In this document: positions 14,955 to 21,231 of the stretch, in pieces
Layout: each line of letters begins with the position of its first letter
Position numbering within the stretch: position 1 is the first letter of the stretch
Assembly: GCA_031385325.1 (NCBI GenBank)
Contig: JANNBJ010000139.1
Coordinates: 1-21,231 of the forward strand
DNA length: 21,231 nt
Direction of reading: 5' to 3'
DNA from: SYFY01 sp031385325
Lineage (GTDB): Bacteria; Pseudomonadota; Gammaproteobacteria; Pseudomonadales; Azotimanducaceae
Notes under the pieces: generated by a model
What the model was told of the DNA's origin: nothing
Database searches by the model: none
The model's input: the letters and a program-made list of their open reading frames with translations, nothing else
Position numbers and translations under genes: made by a program

Positions 14955-16100
14955 CTAATCGATCCAGAGGCGGGCCGGCTCGAAACACAAGCCGAAAGTG
15001 GAACCGGAGAAGAGGACATCCACACCCAGCAAGGCGGTGGTACCGGTGATGAAACGTTCACTGTCACTGGTGTGCACCACCAGGCCAGTCAACGTCTTGC
15101 CATCAATCCGGATCGATGAGGAGCGAATCTCGCCTTGTAGATGCACATCGCCAAAGTCGGAACGTACACGCATGGCAGTCGCACCGGCGCCGCGATCAAA
15201 AACGTAACTGCGTGTTGATCCGGTATCAATCAACGCACGCTGTGGACGACCGTCGATGTCCACCAGCATCACGGGTACACCACTTTCCATCATCACTGAA
15301 GGCGCGCGGTCAACCGGACAGCGACCCCCAAGAAAGGTCGCCCGCCGACTGCGGGTATCAAGTTTGAAACCACCAAGTGCGTGCAGCAGGTCGAGTCCGA
15401 GCACCCCTTCCCGTTCAAAACCCTGCGACGACAGGGCTGCTATCCAGCCCGGCAGGTAACGCTTTCCCAACAACAGCGGTCCTGCACGCACGATCTCAAG
15501 CGGCACCAGCCGACCAAGGTTTTCCACCCGCGTCGTGAAGAGGTGCAATCCAATACTCCCGACCAGTCCTTGCGGGAGAATCGTAGCCACACTGCCGGTA
15601 TCCAGCACCATCAGGCTTTCCGGGCGAGCGCCCTGGCCTGTCGACATGCCCTGCATCGACACCACGGCATGACCACTCTCGCCCCAGCTGAATGCCATCT
15701 CCGCCGGAGTCTCGTCCAATACGGCGTTCGAATCATCGTAGTGACGGGCCATTCGCCTGGCGAGCAAACAGTTCATGCGGCGATTGGGACAGGCAAGGGC
15801 ATGCACACCAGCCTGCCCTTGATTGAGATGACGCAGCTGCAGATAGCCGCGTACCAGCGATTGATCGATCGCGCCATTGGACGGTGAATCCAGCGCCTCT
15901 GGATAAGCAGCCAAAGCACTCTGCAGCCAGCCTTCGTGCATCAGCTTTTGCGCCGGGCTTTGTTGTGACCGCGATGCCTGTGGGGGCGTGGCACCTTGAA
16001 TCGTCAGGCCGGGATCCGTGCCGGACAAATGCAGCCAGACAAGCAGCGCACCCATAACAAGGGCAGGAATTGGAAAACGTTGCGAAAGGAGACCGTTCAC
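14955..16100 (-). CDS. Exported aspartyl protease-like protein with two retropepsin-type lobes
   Basis: This 381-residue protein begins with a hydrophobic segment (about residues 8-26), so it is anchored in or exported across the inner membrane. Residues about 45-120 are helical and carry a few cysteines. Two retropepsin-like lobes follow. Lobe 1 has VLDTGS (catalytic Asp167) and the paired EGVLGLDLL near 231-239. Lobe 2 has LIDTGS (Asp292) and ALLGVDVLF near 356-364. Each lobe thus keeps both the DTG and the hydrophobic-hydrophobic-G pattern. Bacterial retropepsins normally have one lobe and dimerise; one chain with two resembles pepsin. The start is GTG 16100 with a poor ribosome binding site; ATG 16055 or later would cut into the membrane segment. 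The substrate is unknown. Confidence 0.8.
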   Translation of the reverse strand: MNGLLSQRFPIPALVMGALLVWLHLSGTDPGLTIQGATPPQASRSQQSPAQKLMHEGWLQSALAAYPEALDSPSNGAIDQSLVRGYLQLRHLNQGQAGVHALACPNRRMNCLLARRMARHYDDSNAVLDETPAEMAFSWGESGHAVVSMQGMSTGQGARPESLMVLDTGSVATILPQGLVGSIGLHLFTTRVENLGRLVPLEIVRAGPLLLGKRYLPGWIAALSSQGFEREGVLGLDLLHALGGFKLDTRSRRATFLGGRCPVDRAPSVMMESGVPVMLVDIDGRPQRALIDTGSTRSYVFDRGAGATAMRVRSDFGDVHLQGEIRSSSIRIDGKTLTGLVVHTSDSERFITGTTALLGVDVLFSGSTFGLCFEPARLWID

Positions 16101-16299
16101 TGCAAAAGATCGGTACTGCCAAAAGAACGTTGTACCAGTGCGCGCCGCACTGCCGGGTAAGACTCTGTGCCCTGGTTGTAACGACTATCCCGAAAACCAC
16201 GCTTTCAGCACCCGCGATACTTCGTTCACCCGCAATTTTGTCGGCCGTACCGCCCGGAAAGGCGGCGCAAGCACTGATTAGGTGCGCGAATAATTCAGG

Positions 16300-16320
16300 A
16301 ACGCCCTGCTTGGGGGCGTT
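16300..16320. repeat. Short hairpin AACGCCC / GGGCGTT
   Basis: A 7-bp perfect stem surrounds a 7-nt loop (TGCTTGG). Only one or two T follow on the plus strand and no gene ends just upstream, so a terminator function is doubtful. Confidence 0.6.
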
Positions 16321-16374
16321 TCAACAACGCTGCCAGCTTTGCGCGCGTCATCAGTCCTCATTCGGCCCGTTGGC

Positions 16375-16402
16375 CTGCTTCCTGCATTCTGCTTCCTGCA
16401 TT
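16375..16402 (+). repeat. 14-bp tandem direct repeat, two copies
   Basis: The sequence CTGCTTCCTGCATT occurs twice with no spacer. It lies about 25 bp upstream of the CRP-type palindrome. Two head-to-tail sites could be tandem regulator sites or a simple slippage duplication. Confidence 0.93.
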
Positions 16403-16426
16403 AGCGCAACAGCGCATCCGCCAGCG

Positions 16427-16442
16427 TGTGAATCGGCTCACA
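16427..16442. promoter_or_regulatory. CRP/Vfr-type operator, perfect TGTGA-N6-TCACA
   Basis: TGTGA and TCACA flank ATCGGC, matching both conserved half-sites of the CRP family consensus at the correct spacing. It is centred about 61 bp before the TorF start codon. A further TTCACACG at 16449-16456 makes a second, overlapping inverted repeat with CGTGTGAA at 16425-16432. If used as a class II site, transcription would begin near 16476, but I see no strong -10 there. The functional call is an inference from the motif. Confidence 0.6.
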
Positions 16443-16495
16443 AGCAGCTTCACACGGCTTGATGACAGAACGTCGACCAACAAGAGGAGAAGAAG

Positions 16496-17218
16496 ATGAA
16501 AGGTCTAACCTTTATCACGACCAGCGTACTCGCTGCCGGCATGGCACTGGGGAGCAGTGCTCATGCAGATACACTCACTGCGAATGCAACTGCAGCCAGC
16601 AACTATATCTGGCGTGGACTGACGCAGACGGAAAACGAAGCGGCCATCTCGGGTGGGCTCGATTACACCCACGACAGCGGCTTCTATGTGGGCACCTGGG
16701 TTTCCAACGTCAGTTTCGGCGCGGGTGATCCGTACTCCTACGAAAACGACATTTATGGTGGCTTCAGCAAAACCGTCGGTGACGTGACCTACAACGTCGG
16801 TTACATGTACTACAACTATGACAAGGCTGCGAACTTTGACTTCGGCGAACTCTACGGTTCGGTCGCAGTCGCAGGTTTCACATTCAAAGCCGCGTCACTC
16901 ATCCACACCGAAGCAGACGAGGCACCCGGTCAGGACTTCGGCTTCGCCGAACAGCTGTATCTGTCAGCGGACTACGTGATCGATGCCGGCAACGATATCG
17001 ACGTCGGTTTGCATGTTGGCTATCACGACGGTGAGTTCATGGAAGCGTTCAACGGTGTTGAAGGCGACTACCTCGACTACGGTGTTTCCATTGCCAAGTC
17101 TGGCTTCAAACTGCTGATCAGCGACACCAACGTCAAAGGTCCGGTTGCAGATGGCGCATACGACAACAGCCAGGTGAAATTCGTGGTGTCGTACACCATG
17201 AACTTCGAAATGTTCTAG
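16496..17218 (+). CDS. TorF-family putative porin (Gcw_chp family outer-membrane protein)
   Basis: The 240-residue protein has a signal peptide (MKGLTFITTSVLAAGMALGS, cleavage after AHA at about residue 24). The mature part begins TLTANATAASNYIWRGLTQT, the hallmark of the Gcw_chp/TorF family (S-x-Y-x-W-R-G), then alternates short aromatic-rich strands (GFYVGTWVSNVSF, YNVGYMYYNYD) and ends in Phe, as outer-membrane beta-barrels do. It would sit in the outer membrane; the transported solute is unknown. ATG 16496 follows a strong AGAGGAGAAG ribosome binding site. A perfect CRP-type palindrome lies upstream. The TAG stop lies within the left terminus of the palindromic element that begins at 17215. 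Confidence 0.92.
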   Translation: MKGLTFITTSVLAAGMALGSSAHADTLTANATAASNYIWRGLTQTENEAAISGGLDYTHDSGFYVGTWVSNVSFGAGDPYSYENDIYGGFSKTVGDVTYNVGYMYYNYDKAANFDFGELYGSVAVAGFTFKAASLIHTEADEAPGQDFGFAEQLYLSADYVIDAGNDIDVGLHVGYHDGEFMEAFNGVEGDYLDYGVSIAKSGFKLLISDTNVKGPVADGAYDNSQVKFVVSYTMNFEMF

Positions 17219-17383
17219 TAGCCTGTCGGACTTGAGCGATCGTAGCGAGCCGAGTGGGAGAGCGAGGACAGTTTTTCACGATTTCGAGGCGCATAGCGGC
17301 GCTATGCAACGAGAAATCGGGGAAAAATGGTCCGCTCTTCCCACTGGCGCAGTAGATCAGTCTCAAGTCCGACGGGCTGCTAG
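17215..17383. mobile_element. MITE-like palindromic element, about 169 bp, no coding capacity
   Basis: The left terminus 17215-17236 and the reverse complement of the right terminus 17362-17383 match at 20 of 22 positions (core GTCGGACTTGAG; the two differences are G-U compatible). Inner arms also pair imperfectly: AGTGGGA-AGCG on the left with the facing CGCTCTTCCCACT, TTTTTC with GAAAAA, CGATTTC with GAAATCG, and a perfect GCATAGC-GGC-GCTATGC tip (17291-17307). It could fold as one long hairpin. No transposase or gene is inside. I see no clear target duplication. It lies between the TorF gene and the PQQ dehydrogenase and supplies the TorF stop codon. It may be a non-autonomous transposon, an REP-like repeat or a transcript-end structure. 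Confidence 0.75.
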
Positions 17384-17402
17384 GCATCAGGTTGAAGTAA
17401 AT

Positions 17403-17426
17403 GGAGCGGCGATGGATTGCTGCTCC
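17403..17426 (+). repeat. Leader hairpin upstream of the PQQ dehydrogenase
   Basis: GGAGCGGCGA and TTGCTGCTCC pair over 10 positions (two as G-U in RNA) around a TGGA loop. It is 92 bp before the dehydrogenase ATG, so it would fall in a leader if transcription starts upstream of it. No function is evident. Confidence 0.5.
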
Positions 17427-17518
17427 GCCCTCCCCAGGACCTCTCGCGCAAACTCAAGCATCCTGCGACTCTAGCCGCTACCATCTTCTTGATCGATTTC
17501 GCTCAAGGATTTCTGCCC

Positions 17519-19606
17519 ATGATTCGTCTCGTTGTTGCAGTCGCCCTGTGTGGTTGGCTGTCCCTTGCCGTGGCCAACGCTGATCAGCTCGCCGCTGCCA
17601 AACCCCTCTATGCAACACAGTGTGCTTCCTGCCATGGCGCCTCACTCGGTGGCTCAGCGCACGGCAGCGAATTGCGTGGCAAAGCTTTCCTCGACAAGTG
17701 GGGAAAAAAAAGCTCCCTGGCGCTTCTGCACTACAACAAAGCCAACATGCCGCCCGGCGGTGGCGGCGGGCTGCGTGACGATGAACATCTGGCCATCATT
17801 GCCCTGATTCTGGACAGCAACTCCATTGCCTTGCCGCAAGCGCCCCTCGACACCACAACCGGCATCTCGATCGCCACCGGTGAAACAACCAAGGCTGATG
17901 GCGAAGCGCTCGACACCTGGTCAGACGCCAGCACCATCAATGACATTGCAAAGAGCAGATCGGCGTTCATCAATCGCCCGATCCCGAATTTTCGGCGGGT
18001 TACACAACAGATGCTGAACGATCCGCCGGCTGATGACTGGCTGTCCTGGCGCCGCACTCTCGATGGCAGTGGTTACAGCCCTTTGCAACAAGTCAACGCA
18101 GACAACGTCAATAAGCTGCAACTGGCCTGGGTGATCGCCATGCGCGACGGCAGCAATCAGGGTACGCCGCTGGTGCATGACGGCATCATGTATCTCACCC
18201 ATCCCGGCAACATCATTCAGGCACTGGACGCCGCAACTGGCGATGTCATCTGGGAATATGCGTATAAATATCCACCAGAATCACAAACCCTGGGTGGACC
18301 GACCAAGAACATCGCCATCTACGGTGACAAGCTGTTTCTTTCCACCTATGACGCCGCCATCGTTGCCATCGATGCACGAACCGGCGAACAACGCTTCCGA
18401 GCGGTCAAAGCAGACTACACGCTGGGGTATACCCACACCGCAGGACCGATCGTCGGCGACGGGGTTGTCATCAGCGGGATCAATGGCTGCGAACGATACA
18501 AACAGACTGGCTGTTTCATCACCGGGCATGATGCCGAGACAGGCAAGGAACTCTGGCGCACGTCGACCATTGCGTTGCCTGGTGATCCTGGAGACGAGTC
18601 GTGGGCGGGCATGCCTGCCGAATTTCGTGCCGGTGGAGACATGTGGATCGCCGGCAGTTACGACCCGCACCTGAACCTTTTTTACATCGGCACCGCGCAG
18701 GCCAAACCGTGGGTTGCCGCCAGCCGCGGAATGTCGACTGCAGATGCGGCCCTCTACACCAACTCCACCCTGGCCATCGAACCAAAAACCGGCCGAATTC
18801 GCTGGCATTTCCAGCATGTTCCCGGTGAAACCATCGACATGGACGTCGGATTCGAACGTGTGCTCGTGGATGGGAAAGATGACCGCTGGGTCTTCACTAT
18901 CGGCAAGGACGGGGTGCTGTGGAAACTTGATCGCACTAACGGACACTATGTGGGGCACGCGGAAACACTGCCACAAAACCTGTTCGCGTCTATCGATGGA
19001 AAAACCGGTCTCGTCACCTACCGACAGGACATCATCGACGCAAAGATCGGCGACCCGATCAAGACCTGCCCGGGGATCTACGGTGGACACAACTGGCAAT
19101 CGATGGCATTCAATCCCGGCACACGCAGCCTCATCATCCCGTTGCACCAACTCTGTTCCGACCTGGTCGGACGTGCAGTGGACCGCGCTGTGGGTGCCGG
19201 TGGATACGGCGGTGACTCACGTTCATATGAAATGCCATCCGCGAAGGGCAATCTCGGCAAGCTGGTGGCTTACAACGTTGACTCGATGACAGAACAGTGG
19301 ACACACGAGCAGCGCGCCATGTTCATGACGGGAGTACTGACTACTGCGGGTGGTCTCGCCTTTGTCGCCGATCTGGATCGCCGATTCAGCGCGTTCGATG
19401 CCCGCACCGGCAAGATCCTCTGGCAAACCAGGCTCGGTGCACCAGGCCATGGCTACCCGATTTCCTACGGTGTGGATGACGAGCAGTACATCGCAGTGCC
19501 AACGGGCATGGGTGTATTCCGGGCGATGACCGCCGTGATCAGTCCGGATATCAACCAGCCTGCCAATGGCCAGGCGCTGTATGTCTTTCGTTTGCCAAAA
19601 CAGTAA
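17519..19606 (+). CDS. PQQ-dependent dehydrogenase with N-terminal cytochrome c domain
   Basis: This 695-residue periplasmic quinohemoprotein would oxidise an alcohol or related substrate with PQQ and pass electrons to its own heme. It has a signal peptide (cleavage near Ala21), heme-binding CASCH (35-39) with axial Met77 in NMPPGG, then a PQQ beta-propeller from about residue 172 (SWRRTLDGSGYSPLQQV) to the end. Tryptophan-docking repeats such as ALDAATGDVIWEY, AIDARTGEQRF and AFDARTGKILWQT are present, with GGHNWQSMAFNP near 521. Acidic residues in GETIDMDVGFERV (about 439-441) are the likely catalytic Asp region. No vicinal Cys-Cys, which many quinoprotein alcohol dehydrogenases have, is seen. 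ATG 17519 is chosen for AAGGAT at 17505-17510 and the signal peptide. The heme domain is N-terminal, unlike classical type II enzymes. No pqq synthesis gene is in view. Confidence 0.92.
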   Translation: MIRLVVAVALCGWLSLAVANADQLAAAKPLYATQCASCHGASLGGSAHGSELRGKAFLDKWGKKSSLALLHYNKANMPPGGGGGLRDDEHLAIIALILDSNSIALPQAPLDTTTGISIATGETTKADGEALDTWSDASTINDIAKSRSAFINRPIPNFRRVTQQMLNDPPADDWLSWRRTLDGSGYSPLQQVNADNVNKLQLAWVIAMRDGSNQGTPLVHDGIMYLTHPGNIIQALDAATGDVIWEYAYKYPPESQTLGGPTKNIAIYGDKLFLSTYDAAIVAIDARTGEQRFRAVKADYTLGYTHTAGPIVGDGVVISGINGCERYKQTGCFITGHDAETGKELWRTSTIALPGDPGDESWAGMPAEFRAGGDMWIAGSYDPHLNLFYIGTAQAKPWVAASRGMSTADAALYTNSTLAIEPKTGRIRWHFQHVPGETIDMDVGFERVLVDGKDDRWVFTIGKDGVLWKLDRTNGHYVGHAETLPQNLFASIDGKTGLVTYRQDIIDAKIGDPIKTCPGIYGGHNWQSMAFNPGTRSLIIPLHQLCSDLVGRAVDRAVGAGGYGGDSRSYEMPSAKGNLGKLVAYNVDSMTEQWTHEQRAMFMTGVLTTAGGLAFVADLDRRFSAFDARTGKILWQTRLGAPGHGYPISYGVDDEQYIAVPTGMGVFRAMTAVISPDINQPANGQALYVFRLPKQ

Positions 19607-19656
19607 CCTTGTCGGATTCAATATACGCGGCAAGCGAAGCAGACTGATACAGATCG

Positions 19657-20385
19657 TCAGTACTTCCCTCTGGCCACACCAATCAGCCACAGCGCGGCAC
19701 TCAACAGCGCACCAACGCTCGCAACACAGGCCAGTTTTCGCCAGATCGAATCCATCGGCTGAACGATGGCAAACGAATCCAGATAGATGGTTTCGCAGGC
19801 GCCATTGCCTTGGTCAGTGCGAACGATGCTCGAACCACGATGGAAGCCGTCGTGATTGGAGTACTCGGCGAGATAACCGGTGAGGTGGATCTGGTCGCCG
19901 ACTTCAACCGACTCAATCGCCGAGCGGATCGACGGCTGTTCCGTGAGCAGGTGGTTGTTTGAAAGCTGGGCCATCTCGAATGCCTGCCACAATTCACGGG
20001 TGGGTGCTTCGACATAACAGGTGAACTGCGCGTTCCGGAACTCGTACAGATTCAGTTTGAGATCACGGGCGTTTCTGCCCCAGATGACACACAGGTCCGC
20101 AACGTTCAGATGATCGTTCCACAGACGATGCAGCATGAACTTGCCGTCGTGATGCCGGAACGAAACGACGAGCCCATGGAGGTCATAGCTGAAGAGCGGC
20201 TGTATCCGGTACTCGACGTCATTGGCTGTGATATTGAACGAGGCCTTGCTGGTCGCCCCCTGAACAGGTTCATCGTCAAGTCTGGATTGAATCGGCATGG
20301 GCTCGGAAAACTCATCGTACTTCCAGCAGGAAGCAAGCAACACTGCCGTCGACAGCCAGAATATTGTCTTCAGCAGTGTTGCCAT
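19657..20385 (-). CDS. Lipoprotein of unknown function with C-terminal membrane segment
   Basis: The 242-residue protein has a type II signal peptide with lipobox LASC (Cys20). A beta-rich soluble region follows: ASFNITANDVEYRIQPLF, then HDGKFMLHRLWNDHLNVADLC, and an OB-like stretch VEVGDQIHLTGYLAEY followed by SSIVRTDQGNGACETIYLDSF. A hydrophobic segment near 218-236 (CVASVGALLSAALWLIGVA) ends the chain. A lipid anchor at one end and a membrane helix at the other suggest retention at the inner membrane. I do not recognise a named family. It starts 6 bp after the stop of the oxidoreductase gene and is surely in its operon. It converges with the PQQ gene 50 bp away, where I see no terminator. 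Confidence 0.78.
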   Translation of the reverse strand: MATLLKTIFWLSTAVLLASCWKYDEFSEPMPIQSRLDDEPVQGATSKASFNITANDVEYRIQPLFSYDLHGLVVSFRHHDGKFMLHRLWNDHLNVADLCVIWGRNARDLKLNLYEFRNAQFTCYVEAPTRELWQAFEMAQLSNNHLLTEQPSIRSAIESVEVGDQIHLTGYLAEYSNHDGFHRGSSIVRTDQGNGACETIYLDSFAIVQPMDSIWRKLACVASVGALLSAALWLIGVARGKY

Positions 20386-20391
20386 TCCACA

Positions 20392-21231
20392 TCATCCAAC
20401 GAGCCGAATCAGCGGCACACCGAAGTTGTCTCCCTTCAGTATTCTGATCAGCGCATTGGGGACATTGTCGATCCCCTGCAGGATGTCTTCCGCGTATGTC
20501 ATCTCGCCGGCCCGCAGGAGCGTGGACAGACGGGACAACGCCTCGTCGTAACGATGGGCAAAATTGGATACAAAATAGCCCGCCATCGATGCCTGCTTGT
20601 ACACCAGATTGAAGTAATTCTTCGGGCCGTACCAGTTCAGGTCGTTGTTGTACTGCGAGGTTCCCCCACACAGCACGACGCGCGCGCCAAACGCGATCTG
20701 GCCAAGCACCGTGTCGAGCATTTCGCCGCCAACATTGTCGAAGTAAATGTCGATGCCGGCGGGACAGAGTTCCTTGAGGCGTGCTTCGACACTTTCTGTC
20801 TTGTAGTTGATGGCCGCGTCGGCCCCCAGCGTTCCAGTCAGCCATTTGCACTTTGCATCACTGCCGGTGATGCCGATGACGCGACAACCCTGGATGCGCC
20901 CCAACTGACAGACCAGCGCACCAACGCTGCCCGCTGCGGTCGAAACAACGAGCGTGTCGCCTGGTTTGGGACGCGCGTATTCCGTGATGCCGAAATAAGC
21001 GGTCGTACCACTGCTGCCCAGCACATGCATGAGTGTGGTCTCTGGCAGTCCTTCCGGGGCCTTCACACGCTTCACCGCAACACGGCGTCTGGGATCAACA
21101 ACGGAATAGAGTTGCCAGCCCAACTCACCCTGCACCAGATCGCCTTCCTTGAAGTCCGGGTTGCGTGATTCGATCACCCGCGCCAGACCACCACCGTACA
21201 TCGTGCGGCCAAGAGGATACGGTTTGCCGGT
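20392..21231 (-). CDS. Zinc-independent NADP-dependent oxidoreductase, MDR family (CurA/LTB4DH type), N-terminus outside window
   Basis: About 280 residues of a medium-chain dehydrogenase/reductase are present; the frame is open to the right edge, so an N-terminal piece of perhaps 60 residues is missing. Features are YGGGLARVIES in the GroES-like domain, GSSGTTAYFGI, the NADPH-binding VVSTAAGSVGALVCQLGRI (A-x-G-x-V-G), GCRVIGITGS, AAINYKTE, GIDIYFDNVGGEMLD and NYFNLVYKQASMAGYF. These match the leukotriene B4 12-hydroxydehydrogenase / curcumin reductase branch, which reduces activated C=C bonds with NADPH and uses no zinc; no zinc-ligand pattern is seen. ATG 21201 is internal, not the true start. 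The lipoprotein gene follows in the same operon. Confidence 0.92.
   Translation of the reverse strand, partial: TGKPYPLGRTMYGGGLARVIESRNPDFKEGDLVQGELGWQLYSVVDPRRRVAVKRVKAPEGLPETTLMHVLGSSGTTAYFGITEYARPKPGDTLVVSTAAGSVGALVCQLGRIQGCRVIGITGSDAKCKWLTGTLGADAAINYKTESVEARLKELCPAGIDIYFDNVGGEMLDTVLGQIAFGARVVLCGGTSQYNNDLNWYGPKNYFNLVYKQASMAGYFVSNFAHRYDEALSRLSTLLRAGEMTYAEDILQGIDNVPNALIRILKGDNFGVPLIRLVG

Larger units (their letters stand above)
16101..16495. other. 395-bp divergent intergenic region
   Basis: This space separates the divergent aspartyl protease-like and TorF genes. No convincing coding frame is present. It holds a short GC-rich hairpin (16300-16320), a 14-bp tandem direct repeat (16375-16402), a perfect CRP-type palindrome (16427-16442) within a wider inverted repeat (16425-16456), and a strong ribosome binding site for the TorF gene. 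The first 190 bp (16101-16299) show nothing I can name. Confidence 0.75.

Noticed and set aside
14861..15067. N-terminal extension of the FlaR-like frame
   Set aside because: It runs over the end of the aspartyl protease-like gene and the intergenic gap; GTG 14860 has a good GAGG site and starts just before the P-loop.
16300..16320. Intrinsic terminator
   Set aside because: The stem is only 7 bp, almost no T follows, and no gene ends just upstream on either strand.
18281..19150. A 289-codon open frame on the minus strand
   Set aside because: It is fully antisense to the PQQ propeller and has no recognisable motifs.
20110..21168. A 352-codon open frame on the plus strand
   Set aside because: It lies antisense to the MDR oxidoreductase and lipoprotein genes, whose products are clear or credible. 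The translated product has no family features and its composition looks like a shadow of GC-rich coding DNA.

Overview
The window reads as chromosomal DNA from a free-living, aerobic, fairly GC-rich Gammaproteobacterium. This rests on an LdcA-like basic amino acid decarboxylase, a TorF/Gcw_chp outer-membrane protein, a type IV prepilin signature, a PQQ/cytochrome c quinoprotein and the gammaproteobacterial arrangement of a MoxR/DUF58 envelope module. I cannot name a genus. No rRNA, tRNA, CRISPR array, integrase or transposase is visible, and both window edges cut a gene.

Layout. (1) Positions 2-3905, plus strand: the 3' end of an Orn/Lys/Arg decarboxylase, an exported ankyrin-repeat protein, a three-segment membrane protein of unknown function and an orphan type IV pilin-like protein. 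(2) 4004-4414: a Nudix hydrolase. (3) 4492-11533: a seven-gene MoxR-vWA envelope module. The plus-strand arm is a YciC/BPSS1780-type membrane protein, DUF4129, DUF4350, MoxR ATPase and DUF58. It converges on a minus-strand arm of RDD protein followed by a SpoIIM-like protein. The two arms overlap by 71 bp at their 3' ends. (4) 11649-12281, minus: a small P-loop sulfotransferase-like protein. A strong hairpin lies downstream of it and a 347-bp intergenic array of palindromes lies upstream. (5) 12629-14270, plus: an SLC5-type sodium:solute symporter overlapping a 66-residue two-helix membrane protein. (6) 14252-16100, minus: a FlaR/adenylate-kinase-like P-loop protein and an exported protein with two retropepsin-like DTGS lobes. 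(7) 16496-19606, plus: a TorF-family porin-like protein preceded by a perfect CRP-type palindrome, a 169-bp MITE-like element that supplies its stop codon, and a PQQ dehydrogenase with an N-terminal cytochrome c. (8) 19657-21231, minus: a zinc-independent NADP-dependent oxidoreductase (5' end outside the window) followed closely by a lipoprotein of unknown function.

How the parts may work together. The best-defined unit is region 3. Tight ATGA/GTGA overlaps within each arm point to translational coupling. In related clusters the MoxR AAA+ ATPase is thought to act as a chaperone on the vWA-bearing DUF58 protein, with the other members forming a membrane-embedded partner set. Much of the remainder is envelope-directed: lipoprotein, porin, exported protease, exported ankyrin protein and periplasmic quinoprotein. 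The intergenic spaces are rich in palindromes, two of which share a similar terminal motif, which suggests a genome carrying several families of small mobile or REP-like repeats.
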